The notes under the pieces: model-generated | Told to the model about the DNA's origin: nothing | What the model saw: only the letters and a program-made list of their open reading frames with translations | Databases searched by the model: none | Shown: positions 51,717 through 59,576 of the stretch, piece after piece | Layout: every line of letters starts with the position of its first letter | Position numbering within the stretch: the first letter of the stretch is position 1 | Program-made: the position numbers and the translations under genes | Assembly (NCBI GenBank): GCA_963718685.1 | Contig: OY970356.1 | Coordinates: 372,001-436,000, forward strand | From: CAVQWH01 sp963718685 | GTDB lineage: Bacteria; Patescibacteriota; Saccharimonadia; Saccharimonadales; Saccharimonadaceae | Direction: 5' to 3' | Length of the DNA: 64,000 nucleotides

Positions 51717-52487
51717 TTAGCTACGCTTAGGTAGAGGAACTAATAAATTAGTTTGCTTTTTGTATCTTCTATAATTAGGATTAGAGCCCCAGCGTTTGTC
51801 GGCAGATTTCTCCAGTATAGGAACACCGCTAACAAAAAGAAGTAGGCTGGCGATTAGTACCGGGCTAGCCAAAGCAATGATGATTTCTACGCCGCGCAAA
51901 CTCGGCAGTACGCACAAATACACGCCGACCCACACCATAATCTCGCCAAAGTAGTTTGGGTGGCGCGAATAGCTCCATATTCCGCTATCAATCCACTTAT
52001 TTTTGTTTTTAGGTTGTTTTGAAAACTGGTATTTTTGCCAGTCGGCCACAGTTTCGATGGTAAGTGCACCAATCCAAACGACTAAGCCTAGCCAAAAGGT
52101 AGGGCTGAAGTTAAAATCCTTTTTCGGAAAAACTATGAGGGCAGGTAGCAAAATAGCCCATGCCGACACAGCCTGAGCGATCCAGAACTTACCAAATTTA
52201 ACAAAATTCTCGCGCATGCCATCAAACCGCTTGTCTTTTTTGTTACGCAAAACCCTAATAACCAAAAACGCGCCAAGACGCAAAGCCCAAGCTAGAACCA
52301 TCAAAAACAGCAGCCATTTTACCGCCCCAAGCGAGCTGGTTAGCAGGCCGAATAGAGCCAAGCTTATGAAAGATAGAGAATAAGACGCATCGGTTAGCTT
52401 GTCTGTCTTGTAGCGAAAAGCTATTAAAAACAAAACTACGTTAATAGCTAAAGAGATTCCTAAAGCAGTTGCAATGTAAGATAACAT
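51717..52487 (-). CDS. DUF1295 / steroid 5-alpha-reductase-like membrane protein
   Basis: 256 aa with 6-7 hydrophobic helices. LETVADWQKYQFSKQ and SGIWSYSRHPNYFGEIMVWVGVYL (about 147-198) are the DUF1295/isoprenylcysteine-methyltransferase-like signature. It ends YRRYKKQTNLLVPLPKR. Members reduce or methylate lipids; activity here unknown. TATTAT upstream (about 10 nt). Confidence 0.88.
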   Translation of the reverse strand: MLSYIATALGISLAINVVLFLIAFRYKTDKLTDASYSLSFISLALFGLLTSSLGAVKWLLFLMVLAWALRLGAFLVIRVLRNKKDKRFDGMRENFVKFGKFWIAQAVSAWAILLPALIVFPKKDFNFSPTFWLGLVVWIGALTIETVADWQKYQFSKQPKNKNKWIDSGIWSYSRHPNYFGEIMVWVGVYLCVLPSLRGVEIIIALASPVLIASLLLFVSGVPILEKSADKRWGSNPNYRRYKKQTNLLVPLPKRS

Positions 52488-52503
52488 GCCTGTTTAAATA
52501 ATA

Positions 52504-52515
52504 GCATTTTAAAGC
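52504..52515. repeat. 12-bp repeat related to the 42.9-43.8 kb direct repeat
   Basis: GCATTTTAAAGC, identical to 12 of the 13 bp at 42861-42873 and 43829-43841. It lies at the 3' side of copy B. Confidence 0.65.
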
Positions 52516-52554
52516 CCCGGGCGCTCAAGGCACAAGGCCAAGAGCGCTCGGGGC
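52514..52554 (-). terminator. Strong terminator of copy B
   Basis: GCCCCGGGCGCTC / GAGCGCTCGGGGC, loop AAGGCA...GGCCAA, followed on the minus strand by TTTAAAA. Near-identical to 42872-42911. Confidence 0.8.
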
Positions 52555-52564
52555 GAAGGTACTT

Positions 52565-53218
52565 TTACTGCTCTTTCTCCAAAACCACCGGAGCGGCGTA
52601 GTGCGAAGTGATGCGTCGCGAAAGGCTGGAGCCCAGCTTCGCTTCACGGCCCCTGGAACCCCACCAAAGGAAGGGAATCTCGAAAGAACCGCTGACTTTG
52701 AGGTCATACCCCGCCAAGTCCATGTACGGAAAATTAACTCCGTCCATCTGGTGGAACAGCTCGCGATGCAAGCTGAAAGCCGACAGAACCTCGCCATGGG
52801 CGAGGACCGTACCGGAAGCGACTTGCTTGCGAACCGTTTTGACTGAGCGGGCTTTTCCGGCTTTCCAGTGCGCAGTCAGGTCGATGTGCACAATGTGTAT
52901 ACCGTGCACGTATTCCCAGACCAGGCTTCTATCGGCGAGGAGTTTCAGCTGATCCGCTTGGATATATCTGGGGTGATAGAACTTCGGCTGAGTTGCCGCT
53001 ATGGCTGCCCAGTGAAGCTCCAGGGTATCGTGCGGGTTACCGCAATCGGCATGGAGAATCTCAAGGTCATCGACCGACTGTTTGTGGGCCGACTCCGTGC
53101 AGATACTATCCAGTTTCCGTTTGCTGAAACATTTATCCCAAACCGTAGCGTTGAGATGCCGCAACCTGTCCATCTGCTCCTCAAGAGAGAGGAGGTGCTC
53201 ACTCATATCTGAACTCAT
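52565..53218 (-). CDS. GC-rich gene of unknown function, paralogue (copy B)
   Basis: 217 aa from ATG 53218 after GGGAGG; an upstream in-frame start at 53248 would include that site. Shares the order SVDDLEILHADCG, then LKLLADRSLVWEYVHGI, DLTAHWKAGK, LAHGEVLSAFSLHRELF, and AAPVVL with copy A at 42935. It lacks the ~50 N-terminal residues of copy A. GC content is above its neighbours. Family not recognised. Confidence 0.7.
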   Translation of the reverse strand: MSSDMSEHLLSLEEQMDRLRHLNATVWDKCFSKRKLDSICTESAHKQSVDDLEILHADCGNPHDTLELHWAAIAATQPKFYHPRYIQADQLKLLADRSLVWEYVHGIHIVHIDLTAHWKAGKARSVKTVRKQVASGTVLAHGEVLSAFSLHRELFHQMDGVNFPYMDLAGYDLKVSGSFEIPFLWWGSRGREAKLGSSLSRRITSHYAAPVVLEKEQ

Positions 53219-53268
53219 AATCAACCTCCCGAAGGGCAGTGGTCTCACATTTTCAAAGTACTGGGGTT

Positions 53269-53297
53269 ATTATAGTATTAAAATAACTTTGCGTCAA
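53269..53297 (-). promoter_or_regulatory. Promoter of copy B
   Basis: Minus strand TTGACG (53297-53292), 17 bp, TATAAT (53274-53269), about 50 nt before the ATG. Confidence 0.8.
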
Positions 53298-53804
53298 TTA
53301 AGTGGCTTTGATGCGCCGGTAGCTAAACTTGGCAGCCGGGCGCCAACCGCCGCTGCTGTCAGTGTCAAATTGATTGATTACGCCTGTGCGCACTTCGCTG
53401 ATCTTAACCAAAGCCGGATTGTAAGGCGCCAGAGTTTTATAAAACCGAATATCCTGATCGCTAGCGCTGGAACGGCCGGGGAAGACTTCTTTGAATTTTT
53501 TAGTGCCGATATCTTTAAAATAATCCGGCCTGTTTTTAGGCGGTAGATAATCTTCGGCCTTTAAGCCCATATTGCTAAGAATCGACTGAATATCACGCAA
53601 AAGTAGGCGAGATTGGCCTGATACCAAAACAAATAACTGGTTTTTTGGCACCATAAACACCGTGGCTTCAGACGTATAGCTGACAGGCGCGCTGCGCACG
53701 ATAACTTTTTCAATATCAAAATTAACGCCGAAATTGGCGCTAATAAAGCGTTCTAAAGTAATGTCATCATAGATTTCGCTGTCCACATCGGTATAATAAA
53801 ACAT
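53298..53804 (-). CDS. Conserved hypothetical protein divergent from the UvrD-like helicase
   Basis: 168 aa. VDSEIYDDITLERFISANFG, then VPKNQLFVLVSGQSRLLLRDIQSILSNMGLKAEDYLPP (about 50-90) and KKFKEVFPGRSSASDQDIRFYKTLAPYNPALVKIS. No named domain. Its ATG and that of the helicase gene are separated by one base (CATAATG), so each promoter must lie in the other gene. A role linked to the helicase is inference. Confidence 0.65.
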   Translation of the reverse strand: MFYYTDVDSEIYDDITLERFISANFGVNFDIEKVIVRSAPVSYTSEATVFMVPKNQLFVLVSGQSRLLLRDIQSILSNMGLKAEDYLPPKNRPDYFKDIGTKKFKEVFPGRSSASDQDIRFYKTLAPYNPALVKISEVRTGVINQFDTDSSGGWRPAAKFSYRRIKAT

Positions 53805-53805
53805 A

Positions 53806-56800
53806 ATGACTGATTTTGCACGGCGCTATAGCAAACTGAACCCGTCTCAGCGCCAGGCGGTAGACGCAATTGAAGGCCCGGTTATGGTGGTGGCAGGCCC
53901 CGGAACCGGCAAAACCGAGCTGCTAAGTTTGCGCGTTGCCAATATACTGCAAAAAACCGACACACTGGCTGAAAACATTCTTTGCCTAACGTTCACAGAA
54001 TCCGGTGCCGACGCAATGCGGCAGCGACTTACGGGTCTGCTCGGGCAGGATGCTTATAAAGTTACGGTCAGCACTTTTCATAGTTTTGGCAGTGAAATTA
54101 TTAATGCTAACCCAGACTATTTTTATAACGGCGCGAGCTTTCGGCCAGCCGACGAGTTAAGCAGTTATGAAGTGCTGGAAGATATTTTTCAAAAACTGCC
54201 ACACGACAACCCGCTTAACAGTAAGTTGAATGACGAGTTTACTCAGCTAAGAAATGTGCAAAATACCATTAACGACTTAAAGAACAGCGGCCTTACGCCA
54301 GACGAACTGCAGCGTTTGCTAATCCACAACGAAGAGTTTATTGAGTATGCTGAGCCTCTGTTGCAACCTGTTTTCGAAGATAAAATCGGCAAACAAACTG
54401 CCGGCAAATTAACTACCGCCCTGAAAGGCTTGCAACGCTTTAAACCAGAGCAAATTACCATTCCTAATTTAGCGCCGCTTAGCACCATATGTATCGAGCA
54501 GCTAGCCCATGCTCTTGATCAAGCCGAAGGAACGACCAAGCCGATTACTGCTTGGCGTAACCAGTGGTTAGAAAAAGACGGAAAAGGCAAGTTTGTTTTG
54601 AAAGCTAGGAAACAGGCAGAAAAACTCAGAGCCGCCAGTATAATTTATGCTGATTATTTAGCTAACATGACCGACCGGGCGCTTTACGATTACAACGACA
54701 TGATTTTGCGCGTAGTTCATGCCTTGGAAGTGTTTGATGAACTACGCTTTAACCTGCAAGAGCGTTACCAATATATTATGGTTGACGAGTTTCAAGACAC
54801 CAACGGCGCTCAGATGCGGATTTTAAGTAACTTAACTCGCGATACGCTGGATAATCAGCCGAACCTGATGGTAGTAGGCGATGACGACCAAGCCATTTTT
54901 AGCTTCCAAGGAGCTGAAGTTGGCAATATACTCTCGCTACGCGAGCAATTCCCTAAGTTAAAAACTGTAACACTCAAAGAAAACTACCGCTCCACTAATA
55001 AAATTTTAGACGCTGCTCGAGAGGTTATTACCCAGGGAGAAGACCGATTAGAAAATAAACTAGCCTCACTTAATAAAAAATTAAACGCTAACCACAAAAA
55101 GCCAGACAGCAAAGTAGAGCTTTATGAACTCGAGAGCCGCCACGATGAATATTCATGGATTGCTAGCCAAGTGGCAAGGCAACTGAAGGCCGGTGAAAAG
55201 CCCGAAGAAATCGCTATAATTGCCCGTTCACATAGTGACTTACGAGAACTATTACCATATCTTGCCAGCGTTAAAGTACCGGTTTATTACCAACATAAAA
55301 ATAATGTCTTAGAACAAGAGCCTGTAGCCACGTTAGTAAAACTAGGTCGCACCATGCAATACTTGGCTAGCGGAGCAGTAGACCAGCTTAATAGCGAGCT
55401 ACCGGAGCTTTTGTCGCACGAAGCCTGGCAGCTAGAGCCTAAAGAGCTATGGAACATTAGCCTAGAAGCTCACCAGCAACATAAAAAATGGCTGGAAGTC
55501 ATGCTAGCCAGTAAAAACAAAAAGGTCAGCCAGCTTGCCAATTGGTTGGTTGAAACCGCCTACAACATAATTGATGAGCCGCTAGACCATGCTTTGGATA
55601 TTTTATTTGGTAGCGTAGAAAATAATGAAAATACCACGTTTGAATCACCGCTCAAGGAATACTTTTTTGCCAAAAATAAACTGGAGACTGAAGCCGCAAG
55701 TTACTTGCAGCACCTAAGATCTATACGTTACCTGCGCCACAAATTAGCGGAATACCGGCCTGACACCACCTTAAAACTAAAGGATTTTATAAACTATATA
55801 GACTTGCACCAGCAAGCCAAGTTGCCACTTGCGCTGGAGGGCGAGGCGTTGGCTGGCGAGGGTCTGGTGCACGTTATGACCGCCCATAAAGCCAAAGGGC
55901 TGGAATTTAACAATGTATTTATCGTTAATGCTACTGAAAACACTTGGGGCAGCAAAAGCCGCAAACGACCATCGCGGCTGAGCTATCCTCAAAACTTACC
56001 GCTTGCTCCGGCAGGCGACACTTACGATGAAAGACTAAGGCTTTTCTTTGTGGCCATGACGCGAGCAAGAAATAATTTATTTATAAGTTACGGCAAAAAC
56101 GACTTTTCAGGTAAGCCTATGCTGCGGACTGAGTTCTTAGTAAATGCTAAACTTCCTGAAATAAAAAGTGTCAAACAACACGAAGAAGTGTTGCCGGCAA
56201 CCGGCCAGATTTCTAGCTTTTCTGTGACTAATAGCTCTTTAGATCTGAAAGCACTGCTTGCCAAACCGCTGGCACGCTATAAACTCAGTGCCAGCCACCT
56301 GAATCATTTCATTGACATAACTGAAAATGGTCCGGAGAACTTCTTCTTTAAAGACCTATTGCACTTTCCGCAAGCCATCAGCGACCAAGCGGCCTTTGGT
56401 TCGGCAATACACCAAACCTTGCAGCGAGCTCATGCCCAGCTTAGCTCCACCGGCAACAAACGTCCGCTTGAAGACGTTTTACATAGCTTTGAACAAGAGC
56501 TAAGCAAGCAACCACTCAGTAGTCATTCATATCAACATCTTTTACAAAAGGGAAGTGATATATTGCCTCTGTTTATAGAGCAATACTACGATGAGTTCAC
56601 AGCAGACCAAATAGCCGAGCGGGATTTTTATGGCCAGGATGTAGTATTGGGCAAATCTCGGCTAACCGGTGTAATTGATGTGATGAGTGTGGATCTGAAA
56701 AACAAAACAGTTACAGTGATTGATTACAAAACCGGTAAACCCAGCCTGGAATGGAAGGGCAAGGCAGACTATGAGAAAGTTAAGCTTCATAAATACAAAC

Positions 56801-57084
56801 AGCAGCTGATGTTTTATAAACTGCTGATTGAAAATTCACGCCAATGGTCCAGCTATAAAGTAGAGCAGGGGATTTTACAATTCGTAGAGCCGGAAAATGA
56901 CAGTAAAAAGATTCCTCAGCTGGAGTTAAAATTTAACGATTCTGAAATTGCTGATTTTAAAAAGCTCGTTGCGGCAATTTGGCAACACATTCAATCTCTT
57001 AACTTTCCTGAAATAAACAAATACCCTAAAACTTACAAAGGAATTTTAGAGTTTGAAAAAGATTTGATAAATAGCCTTGATTAA
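53806..57084 (+). CDS. UvrD/Rep-family helicase with C-terminal RecB-like nuclease (AddA/AdnB-like)
   Basis: 1092 aa. Walker A AGPGTGKTELLS (about 30), DEFQDTNGAQMR (about 327), VGDDDQAIFSFQGAE (about 352), LKENYRST (about 389), TAHKAKGLEFNNVFIVN (about 690) and FVAMTRARNNLF (about 747) are helicase motifs I-VI. The C-terminus (about 820-1090) has SAIHQTLQRAHAQ and GVIDVMSVDLKNKTVTVIDYKTGK, a PD-(D/E)xK nuclease. It processes double-strand breaks, probably as a single-polypeptide machine. TATAAT (53792-53797) is 8 nt before ATG, a leaderless start. Confidence 0.92.
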   Translation: MTDFARRYSKLNPSQRQAVDAIEGPVMVVAGPGTGKTELLSLRVANILQKTDTLAENILCLTFTESGADAMRQRLTGLLGQDAYKVTVSTFHSFGSEIINANPDYFYNGASFRPADELSSYEVLEDIFQKLPHDNPLNSKLNDEFTQLRNVQNTINDLKNSGLTPDELQRLLIHNEEFIEYAEPLLQPVFEDKIGKQTAGKLTTALKGLQRFKPEQITIPNLAPLSTICIEQLAHALDQAEGTTKPITAWRNQWLEKDGKGKFVLKARKQAEKLRAASIIYADYLANMTDRALYDYNDMILRVVHALEVFDELRFNLQERYQYIMVDEFQDTNGAQMRILSNLTRDTLDNQPNLMVVGDDDQAIFSFQGAEVGNILSLREQFPKLKTVTLKENYRSTNKILDAAREVITQGEDRLENKLASLNKKLNANHKKPDSKVELYELESRHDEYSWIASQVARQLKAGEKPEEIAIIARSHSDLRELLPYLASVKVPVYYQHKNNVLEQEPVATLVKLGRTMQYLASGAVDQLNSELPELLSHEAWQLEPKELWNISLEAHQQHKKWLEVMLASKNKKVSQLANWLVETAYNIIDEPLDHALDILFGSVENNENTTFESPLKEYFFAKNKLETEAASYLQHLRSIRYLRHKLAEYRPDTTLKLKDFINYIDLHQQAKLPLALEGEALAGEGLVHVMTAHKAKGLEFNNVFIVNATENTWGSKSRKRPSRLSYPQNLPLAPAGDTYDERLRLFFVAMTRARNNLFISYGKNDFSGKPMLRTEFLVNAKLPEIKSVKQHEEVLPATGQISSFSVTNSSLDLKALLAKPLARYKLSASHLNHFIDITENGPENFFFKDLLHFPQAISDQAAFGSAIHQTLQRAHAQLSSTGNKRPLEDVLHSFEQELSKQPLSSHSYQHLLQKGSDILPLFIEQYYDEFTADQIAERDFYGQDVVLGKSRLTGVIDVMSVDLKNKTVTVIDYKTGKPSLEWKGKADYEKVKLHKYKQQLMFYKLLIENSRQWSSYKVEQGILQFVEPENDSKKIPQLELKFNDSEIADFKKLVAAIWQHIQSLNFPEINKYPKTYKGILEFEKDLINSLD

Positions 57085-57102
57085 CGACAATAAAGTTGGT
57101 AA

Positions 57103-57108
57103 TATAAT
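57103..57108 (+). promoter_or_regulatory. -10 box of the tRNA-like/ncRNA region
   Basis: TATAAT at 57103-57108, with TTAACG (57081-57086) 16 bp upstream as a weak -35. Start near 57115, beyond the helicase stop. Confidence 0.55.
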
Positions 57109-57151
57109 TTACGCACTAAAGTTGTTGTTGAGACAAGTGTGTATCCCATCT

Positions 57152-57225
57152 TCCGGTGTAGCTTAATTGGAAAAGCCTCTTCTTTCGTTAGAAGTATGAC
57201 GCGGGTTCGAATCCCGTCACCGGAG
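57152..57225 (+). tRNA. tRNA-like structure 1, 6-nt anticodon loop, no CCA
   Basis: Acceptor TCCGGTG/CACCGGA, D-stem GCTT/AAGC, T-arm GCGGGTTCGAATCCCGT. The anticodon stem pairs only as CTTCT/AGAAG with a 6-nt loop TTCGTT. Forcing a 7-nt loop with anticodon TTC (Glu) leaves two mismatches. No CCA is encoded, unlike all other tRNAs in the window. A degenerate tRNA or a tRNA-like domain of a larger RNA. Confidence 0.6.
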
Positions 57226-57229
57226 TGGG

Positions 57230-57304
57230 CGGCCTGTAGCTCGGTACGGAAGAGCGCCTTCCACACCAGGAAGGAGGTCGCTGGTTCAAATCCAGCCAGG
57301 CCGA
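57230..57304 (+). tRNA. tRNA-like structure 2, 8-nt anticodon loop without U33, no CCA
   Basis: Acceptor CGGCCTG/CAGGCCG, D-stem GCTC/GAGC, T-arm GCTGGTTCAAATCCAGC. The anticodon stem CCTTC/GAAGG closes an 8-nt loop CACACCAG with no T at position 33. CAC (Val) could be read, but not canonically. No encoded CCA. It starts 4 nt after structure 1. Confidence 0.6.
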
Positions 57305-57307
57305 TAA

Positions 57308-57718
57308 GGCGACATTGTTTCTGCGGATTCTGAGGAGGAGACATAGAAACAACGTTATAGGCGAAGCTGCAGTGAGCCTCGGGAATTCATTCGGGACTCA
57401 TGAAGACCGGCTTCACTAAGCCTGTATTGTCGCCGTGCCTTCGTTGTTAGCGCGGACTAAACCGTAGCCAGCACGAAGGCAAAACTTCGCGATAATCTCT
57501 GTGGGTTTTAAGCGGCCCTTAGAGTAGTGGCATTGCTGAGGTTACGATGCCTCCGTTGTCGGGTGTGGCTCCGCTGTTCCCTAGACAAGGTCAGCCACAC
57601 TGTAGTACTGGTCAAGCAAGGTCCGTACCCTTAGTGACCTACGTATCGCGTTGATCCGCTCTGCGGCCCAGGATGGCACCCCCGCTCATCCTGGTGCCGT
57701 AGGGCGGTATTTTCTTTT
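57308..57718 (+). ncRNA. Large structured RNA of unknown class, ending in an intrinsic terminator
   Basis: No credible ORF in 410 nt. Helices: GGCGACA/TGTCGCC (57308-57314 with 57428-57434), TTGTTTCT/AGAAACAA (57315-57322, 57345-57352), TGCCTTCGT/ACGAAGGCA (57436-57444, 57473-57481), GTGTGGCT/AGCCACAC (57563-57570, 57593-57600) and CCAGGATG/CATCCTGG (57668-57675, 57687-57694). A G+C-rich outer stem (57655-57707) and TATTTTCTTTT follow. No RNase P, tmRNA, 6S or SRP signature is seen. It is probably transcribed with the two tRNA-like units. Confidence 0.7.
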
Positions 57719-57738
57719 AAAGTTGATATTATAGATTG

Positions 57739-58689
57739 ATGATGAAAACTTTTTGGAATAAACTAGCCAAGCCGTTCTTTGTTTTAGCGCCGATGGATGA
57801 CGTAACTGACACGATTTTTCGACGCGTTATATCTCAGGCTGCACCAGCAGATGTTTACTTCACAGAATTTACAAACGCCACTAGCTTTTGCAGCCCTAAA
57901 GGTAAGAGCAGTACTGACAGTAGGCTGGCTTTCAAACCGGAAGAGCAGCCGATCGTAGCCCAGATTTGGGGAACTAATCCTGAACATTATGCCATTATGA
58001 GTAAACATTTAGCCAAACAAGGCTTTTCAGGTATAGATATTAATATGGGTTGCCCGGAGCGAAGAATCGTAAAAAACGGAGCCTGTTCAGCGCTAATAGA
58101 AAATCCCAGTTTAGCAGCCGAACTAATAGAAGCTGCTAAAACCGGCGGCCTGCCAGTTAGCGTGAAAACCAGACTAGGTTTTAAAACCCAAAAAACTGAA
58201 GAGTGGGCTAGTTTTTTGTTAAAGCAAGATATTGCAGCGCTAAGCATGCACGGTCGCACGCAAAAAGAGATGAGTAAAGTTCCGGCCCGTTGGGAAGAAA
58301 TCGGCAAGATAGTAAAAATACGCGACGAACTATCTCTTGATACTTTAGTGATTGGGAACGGTGACGTAAAAGACAGGGAACATGGCGAAAAAATAGCCAA
58401 ACAATACAAAGTTGATGGAATAATGATTGGACGCGGCGTTTTCCAGAACCCGTTCGGCTTAGAAAAACCTGCAAAATCTCACAGTCGCGACGAGCTACTG
58501 GGTTTGTTAAATTTACACTTGGATTTGTTTGATGAAGAAAATAAAAAATCGCCGCGAAAGTTCGCGCCGCTTAAACGATTTTTTAAAATATATGTCCGCA
58601 ATTTCAGCGGTGCAAGCGAACTGAGAAACAAACTCATGCAGACTAATAGTACGCAGGAAGTCCGCCGGTTAATAGAACCTTTGGGTTAG
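57739..58689 (+). CDS. tRNA-dihydrouridine synthase
   Basis: 316 aa from ATG 57739, 6 nt after TATTAT (57727-57732); the TTG at 57736 is not needed. FVLAPMDDVTDTIFRRV (start of the FMN barrel), GIDINMGCPERRIVKNGACSAL (about 95-116; catalytic Cys), SVKTRLG (about 138), LSMHGRTQKEM, NGDVKD and VDGIMIGRGVFQNP. It reduces uridines in tRNA using NADPH/FMN. Leaderless. Confidence 0.93.
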   Translation: MMKTFWNKLAKPFFVLAPMDDVTDTIFRRVISQAAPADVYFTEFTNATSFCSPKGKSSTDSRLAFKPEEQPIVAQIWGTNPEHYAIMSKHLAKQGFSGIDINMGCPERRIVKNGACSALIENPSLAAELIEAAKTGGLPVSVKTRLGFKTQKTEEWASFLLKQDIAALSMHGRTQKEMSKVPARWEEIGKIVKIRDELSLDTLVIGNGDVKDREHGEKIAKQYKVDGIMIGRGVFQNPFGLEKPAKSHSRDELLGLLNLHLDLFDEENKKSPRKFAPLKRFFKIYVRNFSGASELRNKLMQTNSTQEVRRLIEPLG

Positions 58690-58690
58690 G

Positions 58691-59068
58691 TTAAAGCTCT
58701 TTTACCTCAAGAATCTTCAGGGGGCGGGATTTTGCCACCAATAACTTTAGGTCTTCGTCTTCAGTAGTTTTACCCATAACCGCTCTGGCCAGAGGGCTGG
58801 TCGTACGAGCTAAGTTAGCGCCTTCCGGCAATTTTTTACGTGCACCAGCGGGTAGGTCTTCAGGTTCACGCTCGTCTTGGGTTATTAAGAATTGAGAAGT
58901 TTTACCGGTATCAAGTAGTTGAATAGTTACTAAACTGCCAACACCGGCTTTTAGGATTTCGGTTGCTTCGATTTCACCCTCGTGAGGTAAATCGGCACCA
59001 GAGCTACCATTGCCCACATTATCAAAACCGTGCTTAATACCCGGTTGGCTAGTTTCAGGTGGTTTCAT
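58691..59068 (-). CDS. GreA/GreB C-terminal-domain protein without the coiled coil
   Basis: 125 aa from ATG 59068 after AGGAGG. VGSLVTIQLLDTGKTSQFLIT, then ANLARTTSPLARAVMGKTTEDEDLKLL (about 79-105) is the GreA C-terminal FKBP-like fold with the usual SPLGxA...GK region as SPLARAVMGK. The N-terminal coiled coil that enters the RNAP secondary channel is missing; instead there is a short low-complexity N-terminus. It may bind RNAP without cleavage stimulation, like Rnk (inference). Downstream of atpC, same strand. Confidence 0.82.
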   Translation of the reverse strand: MKPPETSQPGIKHGFDNVGNGSSGADLPHEGEIEATEILKAGVGSLVTIQLLDTGKTSQFLITQDEREPEDLPAGARKKLPEGANLARTTSPLARAVMGKTTEDEDLKLLVAKSRPLKILEVKEL

Positions 59069-59107
59069 ATAACCTCCTGTAACTAGTTTAATACACAATA
59101 TATAGGT

Positions 59108-59128
59108 GTGTCTAGACTAAATAGACAC
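59108..59128. other. Inverted repeat between atpC and the GreA-like gene
   Basis: GTGTCTA (59108-59114) / TAGACAC (59122-59128), 7-nt spacer, no T run. An operator for the GreA-like gene or a weak terminator of the atp operon. Confidence 0.45.
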
Positions 59129-59141
59129 TATATGTATGGTT

Positions 59142-59570
59142 CTAATGCTTACGATGACGTCTTCTTACGCTGGCAACCTGCAACCTCGTAGCTGTGCGAT
59201 CCACCAAGTGCTGGGCGTGTTCCAGACTCACTTGATCTCTTGCTTCCGCGCGAGCTTTCAAGGCTCTTTGGTGTGCAGCTTCAGCTTGTGCGTGGTCAAT
59301 ATCTACTTCATGGTCAGCTTCATCTACGATTACCCTCAAAGTATCACCGGCAACTTCTATAACTCCGCCGTTGGTGGCAAAAAATTCACGCTGCGAATCT
59401 GGGTCGCGGCGATTGCGCCTAATTGCAATAACGCCCGTGGTAGCTACGCTAATCAAAGGCATATGCCCGGGCAAAACGCCGATTTCGCCCTCGATAGTGG
59501 GCAAAACTACTTCGTAAACTTCATCGTCAAATTTGGTGCCCGATAGAGTAACTAGCTGTAAATGAATCAC
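59142..59570 (-). CDS. atpC: F1 ATP synthase epsilon subunit
   Basis: 142 aa. MIHLQLVTLSGTKFDDEVYEVVLPTIEGEIGVLPGHMPLISV is the N-terminal beta barrel (its tract split near 12-42), and the C-terminal helices contain AHQRALKARAEA. It follows atpD by 6 nt. It couples rotation and inhibits hydrolysis. Confidence 0.94.
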   Translation of the reverse strand: MIHLQLVTLSGTKFDDEVYEVVLPTIEGEIGVLPGHMPLISVATTGVIAIRRNRRDPDSQREFFATNGGVIEVAGDTLRVIVDEADHEVDIDHAQAEAAHQRALKARAEARDQVSLEHAQHLVDRTATRLQVASVRRRHRKH

Positions 59571-59576
59571 GAATTT

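Noticed and set aside
57308..57718. Considered as RNase P RNA, tmRNA, 6S or SRP RNA
   Set aside because: No GAGGAAAGTCC or ACAGA...GGCTTA blocks, no tag-peptide ORF with a tRNA-like 3' end carrying CCA, no GGAA-capped SRP helix. A short GACTAAACCGTAG run resembles a tmRNA segment, but the context does not fit.
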